Of a stretch of DNA of 64,000 nucleotides, positions 1 to 9,095 are shown in pieces. A program made the translations under genes and the position numbers. Each line of letters begins with the position of its first letter. Within the stretch, counting starts at the first letter, position 1. Location of the stretch: NCBI RefSeq assembly GCF_004564075.1, contig NZ_CP038256.1:2604001-2668000 (forward strand), given 5' to 3'. This DNA comes from Microbacterium sediminis. GTDB taxonomy: Bacteria; Actinomycetota; Actinomycetes; Actinomycetales; Microbacteriaceae. The notes beneath the pieces were generated by a model. That model was not told where the DNA came from, searched no databases, and saw nothing but the letters and a program-made list of their open reading frames with translations.

Positions 1-2225
1 ACTTCGGCGTGAGCCTGGCGGACGAGTACGAGGACCTCGAAGAGGCCGGCGCCACCCCGGAGGCTCTCGCCGACCTCGTGAAGTCGGCCGGCGACCTCGG
101 CCCCGAGGGCCTCGACTTCGTCGCCGCGGCAAACTCGCCCACCGGCAAGCCGCTGCTCGTCGTGGGCAACGAGGTCACGGGATCGACGACCGTCTACACG
201 CTCGACGACGGCACCACCGAGGTGCAGGTCCTCACGATCAACGACTTCCACGGCCGCATCGAGGCGAACGGCGACGAGGCGGGCGCGGCCGTGCTCGCCG
301 GCGCCGTGGCCGAGTACCGCGACGCCAACCCGAACACGATCTTCGCCTCGGCGGGCGACAACATCGGCGCCTCGACGTTCACGTCGTTCATCGCCGATGA
401 CGAGCCCACGATCGACGCGCTCTCGGCGGCCGGCCTGGACGTCAGCGCCGTGGGCAACCACGAGTTCGACCAGGGCTTCGACGACCTCACCGACCGGGTG
501 ATCCCGTCGTACGGCGGCGAGGAGTTCGCGCTCGGCGCCAACGTGTACCTCAAGGGCACCAAGACCCCGGCGCTGCGCGAGTACGCGATCAAGGAGGTCG
601 GCGGGGTCCGCATCGGCTTCATCGGCACGGTGACCTCGGACACCTCCACGCTCGTGAGCCCGGCCGGCATCGCCGACATCGAGTTCGGCGACCAGCTCGA
701 GGCCGCCAACCGCGTGGCCGCGCAGATCGCCGACCAGACCGACGCGATCGTGTTGCTCGCGCACTCCGGTCCGTCGGGCAGCGACTGCGCGACCATCTCG
801 AACGAGCAGTCGGAGTACGGCGACCTGATCCGCGGCGCCTCGAGCGAGATCGACGCGATCGTCTCGGGTCACACGCACCTGCTGTACGACTGCGAGATCG
901 CCGGCCGTCCCGTGATCCAGGCCCACCAGTACGGCACGACGCTGGGCGCCCTGGACATCGTCGTGGACTCGACGACGAACGAGCTCCGCTCGATCGCCGG
1001 CTCGACCGTCGACCTCGTGGCGGACGACACCGAGGAGCCGCTGTTCCCGGCCGACCCCGAGGTGCAGCAGATCGTCGACGCCGCCTCGGCCGAGGCCGAC
1101 GTGCTCGGCTCGGTCGAGGTGGGCAAGATCTCGGGCGACATCCTCCGCGGTGGCGACCCGGCGGGATCCGACCGCGGCGTGGAGTCGACGATGGGCAACC
1201 TGGTCGCCGACGTCTACCTGTGGGCCACGAGCGAGTACGAGAACTACGGCGGCGCCGAGCCGGCGCAGATCGCGCTCATGAACCCGGGCGGTCTGCGCGA
1301 CGACCTGCTCTACGGCGAGGACGGCACGGTCACCTACGCCGACGTCGCCGCCGTGCAGCCGTTCGGCAACACGCTCGTCACGCTCGGCCTCACCGGCGCG
1401 CAGCTCGAGCAGGTGCTCGAGGAGCAGTGGCAGCCGGGCAACGAGCGGCCCAAGCTGCACCTGGGCGTCTCGGAGGGCTTCTCGTACGAGTACATCGACG
1501 ACGCCCCCGCCGGCGAGCACATCGTGTCGATGAGCTACCTGGGCGAGCCGATCGATCCGGCCGACGAGTTCCTCATCGTCACGAACTCGTTCCTCGCCTC
1601 GGGCGGCGACGGCTTCACGACGCTCGCCGAGGGCACCGGCACCGCGGACTCGGGCCTCATCGACCTGTCGGCCACGGTCGACTACTTCGAGGAGCACCAG
1701 GTGGTCGACCCCGCCCCGCTGGGCCGGGCGATCGTCTGGACGGGCGCGGAGCCGACCCCGGCACCGACGACGCCCGCCCCGACGACGCCGGGCACCGACG
1801 AGGGCGAGGCGTTCCCCGCGCCCGACCCCGACTCGCTCACCGACGCCAACCGCGGCGGCCTGACCGCTCCCGACACGGTCGCGGCCGGCGGCACCTTCAC
1901 GATGACGGTGCCGAACGCCGAGCCCGGTCAGCGCGTGGGCGTGTGGCTGTTCTCCGACCCCGTGTCGCTCGGTCAGGTGACCGTGTCGGCCGATCGCACG
2001 GTCACCGTCACCCTGCCGGCCGACGTGCCGCCCGGGGAGCACCGCGTGGCCGTCGTCGACGAGGCCGGCAACGTGCTCGGGTGGACCGAGATCACGGTCA
2101 CGGGCCTCGGCGTCACGGGTGGCGAGGTTCCCTGGGGTCTGGCCCTGGGCGCCCTCGGCCTCGTGGTCGCGGGCGGCGTGATGCTCGTGATCCGCCGTCG
2201 CACCGCCGCTCCCGTCGCGGCGTAA
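1..2225 (+). CDS. Cell-wall-anchored bifunctional metallophosphatase/5'-nucleotidase (5' end outside window)
   Basis: The reading frame is open from the window edge, so the N terminus and any signal peptide are missing; numbering here starts at the GTG at 9. The calcineurin-like metallophosphatase domain shows [11 protein letters not shown] (about residue 75), GNHEFDQG (about 148) and SGHTH (about 286), which supply the metal ligands. The 5'-nucleotidase C-terminal domain follows, with NPGGLRDDL near 425. A Thr/Pro linker (about 580-600) leads to an Ig-like module. The C terminus has LGVTGG, a hydrophobic segment and an RRR tail, which looks like an LxxTG sorting signal of the actinobacterial class E/F kind. 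The likely role is extracellular nucleotide dephosphorylation and phosphate or nucleoside scavenging. Family assignment is secure; substrate and sortase class are inferred. Confidence 0.9.
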   Translation, partial: FGVSLADEYEDLEEAGATPEALADLVKSAGDLGPEGLDFVAAANSPTGKPLLVVGNEVTGSTTVYTLDDGTTEVQVLTINDFHGRIEANGDEAGAAVLAGAVAEYRDANPNTIFASAGDNIGASTFTSFIADDEPTIDALSAAGLDVSAVGNHEFDQGFDDLTDRVIPSYGGEEFALGANVYLKGTKTPALREYAIKEVGGVRIGFIGTVTSDTSTLVSPAGIADIEFGDQLEAANRVAAQIADQTDAIVLLAHSGPSGSDCATISNEQSEYGDLIRGASSEIDAIVSGHTHLLYDCEIAGRPVIQAHQYGTTLGALDIVVDSTTNELRSIAGSTVDLVADDTEEPLFPADPEVQQIVDAASAEADVLGSVEVGKISGDILRGGDPAGSDRGVESTMGNLVADVYLWATSEYENYGGAEPAQIALMNPGGLRDDLLYGEDGTVTYADVAAVQPFGNTLVTLGLTGAQLEQVLEEQWQPGNERPKLHLGVSEGFSYEYIDDAPAGEHIVSMSYLGEPIDPADEFLIVTNSFLASGGDGFTTLAEGTGTADSGLIDLSATVDYFEEHQVVDPAPLGRAIVWTGAEPTPAPTTPAPTTPGTDEGEAFPAPDPDSLTDANRGGLTAPDTVAAGGTFTMTVPNAEPGQRVGVWLFSDPVSLGQVTVSADRTVTVTLPADVPPGEHRVAVVDEAGNVLGWTEITVTGLGVTGGEVPWGLALGALGLVVAGGVMLVIRRRTAAPVAA

Positions 2226-2238
2226 GCGACCAGCGCCC

Positions 2239-2277
2239 CAGCGGCGGCTCGGCTCCCTCGGGGCCGGGCCGCCGCTG
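2239..2277 (+). terminator. Hairpin terminator after the 5'-nucleotidase gene
   Basis: The arms CAGCGGCGGC and GCCGCCGCTG pair perfectly, extended inward by TCGGC/GCCGG with one wobble pair around a short loop. It starts 14 bases after the stop codon. The T-tract is weak, as is usual in high-GC actinobacteria. Confidence 0.7.
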
Positions 2278-2312
2278 TGCGTTTGCGCGGCCGGATCGGG
2301 GAGAATGACGGG

Positions 2313-3218
2313 GTGACCTCGCCCCGCCCCCGCCCCACGTGGACTCAGGCGGTGTCGGCGCTCTTCGTCGCGGCGGCCCTGGTGATCGTCGCCTGGTGCG
2401 TCGTGTTCGCGATCCGCGCGGTGCTGCCGACCGCACCGGTGCAGGCGTTCCTGACGGCGTACCCCGGCGAGAGCGCGCTGCCGGCGTTCACCGCCCCCGG
2501 GATCCCCGCCTTCGTGTCGTGGACGCACTTCCTCAACGCGTTCTTCCTCGTGCTGATCGTGCGCTCCGGCCTGCGCTTCCGCTTCGAGAAGCGATCCGGC
2601 GGGCTGTGGACCTCGCGCCGCGTGAAGCGGCGCCGCATGTCGCTCGCCCTGTGGGGCCACCTCGCCGTCGACGTGCTGTGGCTCGCGAACGGCGTCGTGT
2701 TCGTCGTGCTGCTGTTCGTCAGCGGCCACTGGGCGCGGATCGTCCCCACGAGCTGGGACGTGATCCCCAACGCGCTGTCGGCCGCCCTGCAGTACGCGTC
2801 GCTGGACTGGCCCACGCACAACGGGTGGGTGCACTACAACGCGCTGCAGCAGCTGTTCTACTTCGCGATCGTGTTCCTCGCCGCGCCGCTGGCAGCGCTG
2901 ACCGGGTGGCGTCTCAGCGCGTTCTGGCCGGCCGCGTGGCGCTGGCTCCCCGAACGCACGGCCAAGGCGCTGCACTGGCCGACGATGCTGTTCTTCGTGG
3001 GGTTCACGATCGTGCACGTGGGGCTCGTGCTCGCCACGGGCGCGCTGCGCAACCTCAACCACATGTACGGCGGACAGGACGCCGTGAACTGGACGGGCTT
3101 CGCGGTGTTCGCCGGCACGCTCGTGCTCATGGCGTTCGGCTGGTACGCCATGCGGCGCGACGACTGGATCGCGCGCGTGGCGCGCCTCACCGGCGACGTC
3201 CGCCTGCTCGGCCGCTGA
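2313..3218 (+). CDS. Cytochrome b/b6-domain (b561-like) integral membrane protein
   Basis: About 301 residues with four to five hydrophobic segments carrying histidines placed as heme ligands: WTHFLNAFF, GHLAVDVLW, HYNALQQLFY, and LHWPTMLFF with FTIVHVGLV. This is the pattern of bacterial cytochrome b561/FdnI-like membrane subunits that move electrons between the quinone pool and a partner enzyme. GTG at 2313 is preferred over the in-frame ATG at 2277, because the earlier start lies inside the preceding terminator and adds a non-hydrophobic extension. No partner molybdoenzyme is adjacent in the window, so the electron partner is unknown. Confidence 0.8.
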   Translation: MTSPRPRPTWTQAVSALFVAAALVIVAWCVVFAIRAVLPTAPVQAFLTAYPGESALPAFTAPGIPAFVSWTHFLNAFFLVLIVRSGLRFRFEKRSGGLWTSRRVKRRRMSLALWGHLAVDVLWLANGVVFVVLLFVSGHWARIVPTSWDVIPNALSAALQYASLDWPTHNGWVHYNALQQLFYFAIVFLAAPLAALTGWRLSAFWPAAWRWLPERTAKALHWPTMLFFVGFTIVHVGLVLATGALRNLNHMYGGQDAVNWTGFAVFAGTLVLMAFGWYAMRRDDWIARVARLTGDVRLLGR

Positions 3219-3219
3219 C

Positions 3220-3560
3220 CTCGACTCGCCGCGCTGACTCCGCTCGACGAGCCGTAAGGTTCACGGCTCGTCGACCGAGCGAAGCGAGCGGAGACGGATC
3301 GAGCGGAGCGGCGCAGCCGCGGAGTCGAGATCTCTCGGCCTGTGTCTCGGCGGAGATCTCGACTCGCTGCGCTCGCTCGATCCGTCTCGGCGCCGTTCGC
3401 TGCGCTCACTCCGCTCGACGAGCCCGTGGGGTTACGGCTCGTCGAGCAGGTGGCGACACGGGCTCGTCGACCGAGCGAAGCGAGCGGAGACGGATCGACA
3501 CTTCGACGCGCTTCGCTTGCTCAGTGCAGGTCTCCGCGGCGCAGCCGCGGAGTCGAGATC
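3220..3560. repeat. Cluster of dispersed palindromic repeats (both orientations)
   Basis: The roughly 355-base gap between the cytochrome gene and rlmN is almost entirely repeat. A unit reads GGCTCGTCGACCGAGCGAAG, then GCGAGCGGAGACGGATCGAG, and ends in GGAGTCGAGATC. One unit runs from about 3264 to 3332; a reverse-oriented copy (CTCGACTCGCTGCGCTCG side) runs from 3358 to 3423; a further forward copy begins near 3463. The two flanking genes converge here, so folded repeat RNA could end transcription from both sides. No ORF with coding character is present. Confidence 0.8.
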
Positions 3561-3574
3561 GCGGCCGCGTGGGG

Positions 3575-4822
3575 TCAGGCGTTGGCCGCGGCGCGCTCGT
3601 CCTCTTCGGTCGCGACCAGCTGGCCGCACGCGCCGTCGATCTCCTTGCCGCGGGTGTCGCGGATCGTGGTGGGGATGCCGGCGTCGTTGAGGATCCGCAC
3701 GAACTCGTTCTGCGCCGCCTTCGTCGAGGCGTCCCAGACCGACCCGGGCGTCGGGTTGAGCGGGATCGGGTTCACGTGCACCCAGCCGCGGCCGCGGGCG
3801 TTGAGCTTCTCGGCGAGCATGACGGCGCGCCACGGGTGATCGTTCATGTCGCGGATCAGCGCGTACTCGATCGAGACGCGGCGGCCGGTCTTCTCGTAGT
3901 AGCCCCGGGCCGCGTCGAGGACCTCGTCGACCTTCCAGCGCGAGTTGACCGGGATCATCTCGTCGCGCAGCTCGTCGTCGGGCGCGTGCAGCGAGAGCGC
4001 GAAGGTGACGGGGATGCCCTCGTCGGTGAGCTTGCGGATGGCGGGCGCGAGCCCGACGGTCGAGATCGTGATGCCGCGGGCGCTCATGCCGAGGCCGTGC
4101 TGCTTGTCGGTCATCACGCGCACGGCGTGCATGACGCGGGCGTAGTTGGCCAGCGGCTCGCCCATGCCCATGAACACGATGTTCGTCACGCGCTCGTCGG
4201 CGTGCTCGGCCTCGCCCAGCTCGCCGGCACGGATGAGGGCGTTGGCGCGGACGATCTGCTCGACGATCTCGGCCGCCGACATGTTACGCGTGAGCCCGGC
4301 CTGGCCGGTGGCGCAGAACGGGCAGTTCATGCCGCAGCCGGCCTGCGAGGAGACGCAGAGGGTGATGCGACCGGGGTAGCGCATGAGCACCGACTCGACG
4401 AGGGCGCCATCGTGCAGCTTCCACAGGAACTTGATCGTGTTGCCGTCGTCGGTCTGCAGGCGGCGGACCTCGGTCAGCAGCGTCGGCAGCAGGCCGGCGA
4501 CGAGCTCGTCGCGGCCGTCCTTCGGCAGATCCGTCATGCGGGCGGCATCGCTCGTGTAGTGCTCGAAGTAGTGCTTCTCCAGCTGCTTCGCGCGGAAGCC
4601 CGGCAGGCCGAGCTCCTTCGCCTTCTCGACGCGCTGCTCGGCCGTGAGGTCGGCGAGGTGCACGGGCGGCTTGCCGCGCTTGGGGCTGGCGAACTGCAGC
4701 AGCGGGCGACCGGTCTCGTCCTTGGCCTGCTGCCACCCCTCGGTGCGGGGGCGCACCTGGCGCACGGCGCCGGCGGTGCCGCGCGGTTCGGGCGCGCGCG
4801 TGGTCGAGGGGGTTTCTGGCAT
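3575..4822 (-). CDS. rlmN: Dual-specificity RNA methyltransferase RlmN (23S rRNA A2503 / tRNA A37)
   Basis: This 415-residue radical-SAM enzyme installs C2-methyladenosine at A2503 of 23S rRNA and at A37 of some tRNAs, in the cytoplasm. The radical-SAM cluster motif is CGMNCPFC inside [18 protein letters not shown], followed by GMGEPLANY, the SAM-binding GEP-type motif. Downstream family signatures include the [13 protein letters not shown] and IPVNSRW regions and a C-terminal RDTRG stretch around the second conserved cysteine ([11 protein letters not shown]). The ATG at 4822 is followed by a short basic, low-complexity N-terminal extension. The length is slightly above the usual 350-400 residues because of that extension. 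Confidence 0.96.
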   Translation of the reverse strand: MPETPSTTRAPEPRGTAGAVRQVRPRTEGWQQAKDETGRPLLQFASPKRGKPPVHLADLTAEQRVEKAKELGLPGFRAKQLEKHYFEHYTSDAARMTDLPKDGRDELVAGLLPTLLTEVRRLQTDDGNTIKFLWKLHDGALVESVLMRYPGRITLCVSSQAGCGMNCPFCATGQAGLTRNMSAAEIVEQIVRANALIRAGELGEAEHADERVTNIVFMGMGEPLANYARVMHAVRVMTDKQHGLGMSARGITISTVGLAPAIRKLTDEGIPVTFALSLHAPDDELRDEMIPVNSRWKVDEVLDAARGYYEKTGRRVSIEYALIRDMNDHPWRAVMLAEKLNARGRGWVHVNPIPLNPTPGSVWDASTKAAQNEFVRILNDAGIPTTIRDTRGKEIDGACGQLVATEEDERAAANA

Positions 4823-4946
4823 GTGACCAGGGTATCGGGAGCGTCTGTGCGAATGCCGGTGCCGGCCGCCCGGCGGCGCGGCCGGGTTTTGGAGATCGGG
4901 AACAGCGGTGTGGCGCGCGCCCGGGCCCGCCCGACAGGATGGGCGG

Positions 4947-5954
4947 ATGCGCGATGAAGCCCTCCCCTTCCGACTCGAACTCGGCGCCCGCGATGGATCG
5001 CCCGCGGGGATCGCCCAGGCGGCCCGCTTCGCCGAGGAGCACGGCTACGACGGCGTGCAGGCCCCGGAGACCCAGCACGATCCCCTCATCGGATGCGCCG
5101 TGGCCGGGGCCGCGACGGAACGGGTGCGCCTGGCCACCGCGATCACGGTCGCGTTCGCCCGCAGCCCCATGACCCTCGCGATGACCGCGAACGACGTGCA
5201 GCTCGCCACCGGGGGACGCTTCGCGCTCGGCCTGGGTTCGCAGATCCAGGCGCACATCGAGAAGCGGTTCTCAATGCCCTGGTCGGCGCCCGTCCCCCGC
5301 ATGCGCGAGTTCATCGGCGCCCTGCGCGCGATCTGGGACTCCTGGGCCACCGGCGAGCCGCTGCGCGTGCGAGGCGAGAGCTACCGGCACACCCTCATGA
5401 CGCCGTTCTTCAGCCCCGGCCCCAACCCCCACGGCAACCCCGACGTGTGGCTCGCGGCGGTGGGCCCGGCGATGACGCGGCTGGCCGGCGAGGCCGCCGA
5501 CGGGTTCGTCGCGCACGCATTCACGACGCGCGAGTACCTCGTCGATGTCTCGCTGCCCACGCTCGCCGAGGGCGCGGCGCGCTCGGGCCGCGAGACCCCC
5601 GCCGTGATCGTCCAGCCGTTCGTCATCGCCGCCGACGACGAGGCGTCGCGTGCCACGCAGGAGGCGTCGGTGCGCCAGCAGATCGCGTTCTACGGATCGA
5701 CGCCCTCCTACCGCGGCGTGATGGAGCGCCACGGCTGGGAGGACGCCGCCGACCGGCTGCACGCGGCCTCCAAGCGCGGCGAGTGGAAGACGATGGCCGC
5801 CGAGATCACCGACGACATGCTCGACGCGTTCGCCGTCGCCGGCACGCCCGCGCAGGTCAGGGCCGGCCTCGCAGCGCGCTTCGGCGGCATCGCCGACACC
5901 GTGTGCGTGAACGCGCCGGCCACCCCCGAGGAGCTCGCCGGCATCGCCCGCTGA
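4947..5954 (+). CDS. LLM-class (luciferase-like) oxidoreductase, probably F420-dependent
   Basis: About 335 residues forming a luciferase-like TIM barrel. The opening strand [11 protein letters not shown] is followed by [14 protein letters not shown], the [21 protein letters not shown] region and [10 protein letters not shown]. The sequence resembles actinobacterial F420-dependent LLM subfamilies (the TIGR03617 type is my best guess), but LLM proteins can also use FMN, so the cofactor is inferred. The ATG at 4947 is chosen because the family's first beta strand begins just after it; upstream in-frame codons are low-complexity. It is monocistronic and faces away from rlmN. Together with fgd and fbiC nearby it adds to the F420 theme. 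Confidence 0.85.
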   Translation: MRDEALPFRLELGARDGSPAGIAQAARFAEEHGYDGVQAPETQHDPLIGCAVAGAATERVRLATAITVAFARSPMTLAMTANDVQLATGGRFALGLGSQIQAHIEKRFSMPWSAPVPRMREFIGALRAIWDSWATGEPLRVRGESYRHTLMTPFFSPGPNPHGNPDVWLAAVGPAMTRLAGEAADGFVAHAFTTREYLVDVSLPTLAEGAARSGRETPAVIVQPFVIAADDEASRATQEASVRQQIAFYGSTPSYRGVMERHGWEDAADRLHAASKRGEWKTMAAEITDDMLDAFAVAGTPAQVRAGLAARFGGIADTVCVNAPATPEELAGIAR

Positions 5955-6102
5955 TCGCGCGGGAGCCGACGCCGAGTTTCGGCGAACTCTCAGGGTCCGG
6001 ATAGGATGACGCGGTCCGCTCTGCGATCCAGAGCCGCCGCAACAGCCCGACCGCCACGCTCCCCGGAGCGCCGGCCATCCGTCCCCAACGAGGAGGACAG
6101 CC

Positions 6103-7416
6103 ATGTCCGTGCAACAGGACCACAAGCCCAAGTGGAAGATCATCGGACCCGGATTGGTGGTGGCCGCCACCGGCGTGGGCTCCGCCGACATGGTCGCGAC
6201 GCTCGTCGCCGGCTCCAACTACGGCTACATGCTGCTGTGGGCGGTCGTGCTCGGCGTGATCCTCAAGATCGTCCTCGTCGAGGGCGCGGGTCGCTACACG
6301 GTCGCCACGGGCAAGACGATCTTCGAGGGCTGGCGCACGCTGGGCCGCTGGCCGGTCTGGTACTTCGCGCCGTACATCGTCATCTGGGGCTTCGTCTACG
6401 CCGCGAGCGCCATGAGCTCGACCGCGATGCCGATCGCCGCGCTGCTGAACGAGGTGCCTGCCTTCGAGGGCACCGTCTTCGTGGAGCTGTGGCCGTGGGC
6501 GATCATCACGGGCCTGCTCGGCTTCGTGCTCGTGTGGTTCAACCGGTACAAGACGTTCGAGAAGATCACCGCCGCCCTCGTGGGCCTCATGTTCATCACG
6601 ATCGTGGTGCTCGCGTTCATCGCGGCGCCGAACGTGCTGAACGTGCTCAGCGGCCTCGTCCCGCTGCTGCCCGAGGGTGACAACGCCATCTTCTACACGC
6701 TGGGCCTCGCCGGCGGCGTCGGCGGCACGATCACCCTCGCCGCGTACGGCTACTGGCTGCGCGAGAAGGGCTGGGACAAGCCCCAGTTCATGCGCGTCAT
6801 GCGCATCGACAACACGATGGCGTACGTCGTCACCGGCATCTTCGTCATCGCGATGCTCATCGTCGGCGTGGAGGTCGTGCAGGCGGCCGGCGTGGCGATC
6901 CAGTCGGGCGACGCCGGTCTGCTCGACCTCGACCGCGTGCTGCGCGAGCGCTACGGCGACTTCCTGGGCATCTGGTTCCTCATCGGCTTCTGGGCCGCCG
7001 GCTTCTCGTCGGTGCTCGGCGTGTGGAACGGCGTCTCGCTGATGTTCGCCGACTTCATGGGCAACGTCACGGGCAAGGGATCGGACCACCCCGACTCGCG
7101 CCTGGACGGCAAGTGGTTCCGCGCCTACCTGATCTGGCTCACCTTCCCGCCCATGATCCTCGTCGTGCTGACGGGCATCTTCGGGGTGGCGCAGCCGTTC
7201 TTCCTCGTGCTGCTGTACGGCGCGCTCGGCGCGCTGTTCATGCCGTTCCTGGCGATCACGCTGCTGCCGATCCTCAACACCGACCGCGTGCCGCGCGAGT
7301 ACCGCAACCGCTGGCACACCAACACGGCGCTCGTCATCACGACGGTCGTGTTCGTGGCGCTCGGCATCTACCAGCTCATCAACGCGCTCAAGCCGCTGTG
7401 GGAGACCGCCGGCTGA
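6103..7416 (+). CDS. Divergent Nramp-family divalent metal transporter homologue
   Basis: 437 residues with about eleven membrane helices. It has Nramp architecture: an IGPGLVVAATG opening helix, the LKIVLVEGAGRYTVATGKTI loop that matches the Nramp consensus transport segment, and GLAGGVGGTI in the helix 6 region. The canonical metal-binding motif DPGN in helix 1 is replaced by GVGSAD, and the MPH-type motif in helix 6 by TLAAYGY. Substrate is therefore not predictable by analogy with MntH; magnesium or another ion, or a small organic substrate, is possible. A good ribosome site (GAGGAGGAC) lies 6 bases before the ATG, and a UUCG-capped terminator follows. Confidence 0.85.
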   Translation: MSVQQDHKPKWKIIGPGLVVAATGVGSADMVATLVAGSNYGYMLLWAVVLGVILKIVLVEGAGRYTVATGKTIFEGWRTLGRWPVWYFAPYIVIWGFVYAASAMSSTAMPIAALLNEVPAFEGTVFVELWPWAIITGLLGFVLVWFNRYKTFEKITAALVGLMFITIVVLAFIAAPNVLNVLSGLVPLLPEGDNAIFYTLGLAGGVGGTITLAAYGYWLREKGWDKPQFMRVMRIDNTMAYVVTGIFVIAMLIVGVEVVQAAGVAIQSGDAGLLDLDRVLRERYGDFLGIWFLIGFWAAGFSSVLGVWNGVSLMFADFMGNVTGKGSDHPDSRLDGKWFRAYLIWLTFPPMILVVLTGIFGVAQPFFLVLLYGALGALFMPFLAITLLPILNTDRVPREYRNRWHTNTALVITTVVFVALGIYQLINALKPLWETAG

Positions 7417-7433
7417 TCCGCGTCGCCGCCCCC

Positions 7434-7467
7434 GGGGCCGCGCTCGTCTTCGGACGGGCGCGGCCCC
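7434..7467 (+). terminator. UUCG-tetraloop hairpin terminator after the Nramp-like gene
   Basis: GGGGCCGCGC pairs with GCGCGGCCCC; inside, CGTC pairs with GACG around a TTCG loop, giving a near-perfect 15-pair stem. It begins 18 bases after the stop codon. The C(UUCG)G cap makes it unusually stable. Confidence 0.8.
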
Positions 7468-7506
7468 GTCGCGTTCGGGCGCCGTCCCGCCGCGTAGCCT
7501 GGAGCG

Positions 7507-8166
7507 ATGGCCGAGGCGTTCCCCGCGACGATCGCCGCGCGGATGGATCACGAGCTCGAGATCCGCAAGTCGCGGTTTCTGTGCCACCTGCAGCCGGTCG
7601 CCTCGGTGGCCGAGGCCGACGCGTTCATCGCCGCCATGCGCAAGGAGTTCTGGGACGCCCGCCACAACTGCACGGCGATGATCACCGGCGTGCGCGGCGA
7701 TCAGGCGCGGTCGTCGGACGACGGCGAGCCCTCCGGCACCGCCGGCGTGCCGATGCTCGAGGTGCTGCGCCGCCGCGGCATGACCGACGTCGTCGCGGTG
7801 GTCACGCGCTACTTCGGCGGGATCAAGCTGGGCGCCGGCGGCCTGGTGCGCGCCTATGGTCAGGCGGTGTCGGAGGCGCTCGATCGGGCGGCGATCGTGC
7901 ACCGACGATCGCTGACGCGCGTCTCGATCGCCGCCCCGCACGCCGACGCGGGACGGCTCGACAACCTGCTGCGCGACTGGGCCGGCGCGCACGACGCGGT
8001 CGTGGGCGATCCGGAGTACGGATCGGTCGCGACGCTCACGGCCTGGGTCCCCGAGGACGAGCTCGAGCGGCTGCGCGACGACCTCGCCGCCTGGACGGCC
8101 GGGGGCGTGACGCCCGCCGTCGGTGAGGTGCGGATCGTCGACGTGCCGGCGCCGGCCTCGCGCTGA
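7507..8166 (+). CDS. YigZ/IMPACT family protein (UPF0029)
   Basis: 219 residues. The N-terminal UPF0029 domain carries the family hallmark DDGEPSGTAGVPMLEVLRR, then VVAVVTRYFGGIKLGAGGLV and RAYGQAVSEAL. The C-terminal half resembles the DUF1949 domain common in this family. E. coli YigZ has an IMPACT-like fold and a proposed nucleic-acid or translation-linked role; the biochemical function remains unclear. The ATG at 7507 gives the expected start a few residues before the conserved HELEIRKSRF segment. It appears to be transcribed alone. Confidence 0.92.
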   Translation: MAEAFPATIAARMDHELEIRKSRFLCHLQPVASVAEADAFIAAMRKEFWDARHNCTAMITGVRGDQARSSDDGEPSGTAGVPMLEVLRRRGMTDVVAVVTRYFGGIKLGAGGLVRAYGQAVSEALDRAAIVHRRSLTRVSIAAPHADAGRLDNLLRDWAGAHDAVVGDPEYGSVATLTAWVPEDELERLRDDLAAWTAGGVTPAVGEVRIVDVPAPASR

Positions 8167-8240
8167 CGCGAGGGGAATCGCCCGAGGCGAGGGGGATTCC
8201 CGCCGGATGGTCGGATCTCGCGCGAAAGCCCTCGGCTCCG

Positions 8241-8296
8241 GCGGCAGGGAGCGGGCTCGGGCGGCAGGGAGCTGGCCCGGGCGGCAGGGAGCGGGC
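8241..8296. repeat. 20-bp tandem repeat, about 2.8 copies
   Basis: Three head-to-tail copies of a unit beginning GCGGCAGGGAGCGGGCTCGG, at 8241-8260, 8261-8280 and 8281-8296, with a few substitutions. It lies between the convergent yigZ-like and ykoC genes, just beyond the ykoC stop codon. No protein or RNA function is evident. Confidence 0.8.
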
Positions 8297-8309
8297 CGAT
8301 CGGCGCCGC

Positions 8310-9095
8310 TCAGGACGGGCCGAGGATGAAGTTCCACGAGCCGGTCGCGACCGCGGCGGCGACGGCGATGCCGGAGATGAGCGCGCCGGCCGCGATCAGC
8401 GCCCACTCGCGCCCGCCCCACGGCGAGGTGCGCGCCCAGGTCCGCTCGACCGGAGCGCCGAACCCCCGTGCCTCCATCGAGGTGGCGAGCGTGGAGCCGC
8501 GCCGGATGGCGAGGACCACGAGCGCAAACGCCATGCCCAGCAGGCGCCGCGCCCGCCCGGTGTCGGCGACGCCGCGGGCGCGGCGCGCCACCTCGAGCTC
8601 GCGCCAGTCGTCGACGAGCAAGCCGATGAGGCGCATGCCGCCGAGCGCCCCCAGCACGAAGCGAGCCGGCAGCCGCACGCGCTGCGAGAGGGCGTCGGCG
8701 AGGTCGGTGGGATCGGCCGTCGCGAACAGCGCGATGCCCGGCAGGGCGATCGCGAGCACGCGGAAGACGGTGGCGACGGCGAGCGCGAGCGAGCCGTCGG
8801 TGATCCGCACGAACAGCCACTCCACGTACACGGTGCCCTCGGCCTGCCCGTACAGCGCGATCGTGACCCCCGCGAGCGGTGCCGCGATCCACACCGGCAG
8901 GGTGCGCATCCAGAACTGACGGCCCGTCAGGCCCGCCGCGAGAAGGAGCGGGATCTCCAGCGCGAGGGCCACGGCGGCCGAGACCGAGTCGATCGTGAAG
9001 ACGAGCGGGAACGCGATGACGAGCGCGGCGGCGAGCTTGGCGGCCGGGTTGGCCGCCGCGATGGGGCCGCGCGGCGGCGGAACCGACGGGATCAT
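8310..9095 (-). CDS. ykoC: ECF transporter T component, YkoC-like (thiamine precursor uptake)
   Basis: 261 residues, membrane-embedded coupling subunit of an energy-coupling-factor transporter. Hydrophobic segments occur at AAKLAAALVIAFPLVFTID, AVALALEIPLLLAAG and around VFRVLAIALPGIALFA. The cytoplasmic coupling helices show ARRARGV and the SMEARGFG signature that EcfT uses to contact its ATPases. Its start overlaps the stop of the ATPase gene by four bases (ATGA). Gene order S-A-T behind a TPP riboswitch matches the ykoEDC type, so the cargo is probably hydroxymethylpyrimidine or thiamine. Confidence 0.88.
   Translation of the reverse strand: MIPSVPPPRGPIAAANPAAKLAAALVIAFPLVFTIDSVSAAVALALEIPLLLAAGLTGRQFWMRTLPVWIAAPLAGVTIALYGQAEGTVYVEWLFVRITDGSLALAVATVFRVLAIALPGIALFATADPTDLADALSQRVRLPARFVLGALGGMRLIGLLVDDWRELEVARRARGVADTGRARRLLGMAFALVVLAIRRGSTLATSMEARGFGAPVERTWARTSPWGGREWALIAAGALISGIAVAAAVATGSWNFILGPS

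Noticed and set aside
2339..4957. Plus-strand open frame of about 870 codons over the cytochrome gene, repeats and rlmN
   Set aside because: It crosses repeats and two real genes in other frames and has no recognisable domain.
6018..6034. Small hairpin (GCTCTG/CAGAGC) before the Nramp-like gene as a metal riboswitch
   Set aside because: It lacks the conserved parts of the yybP-ykoY, M-box or czcD aptamers; it is more likely a weak terminator of the preceding gene or chance.
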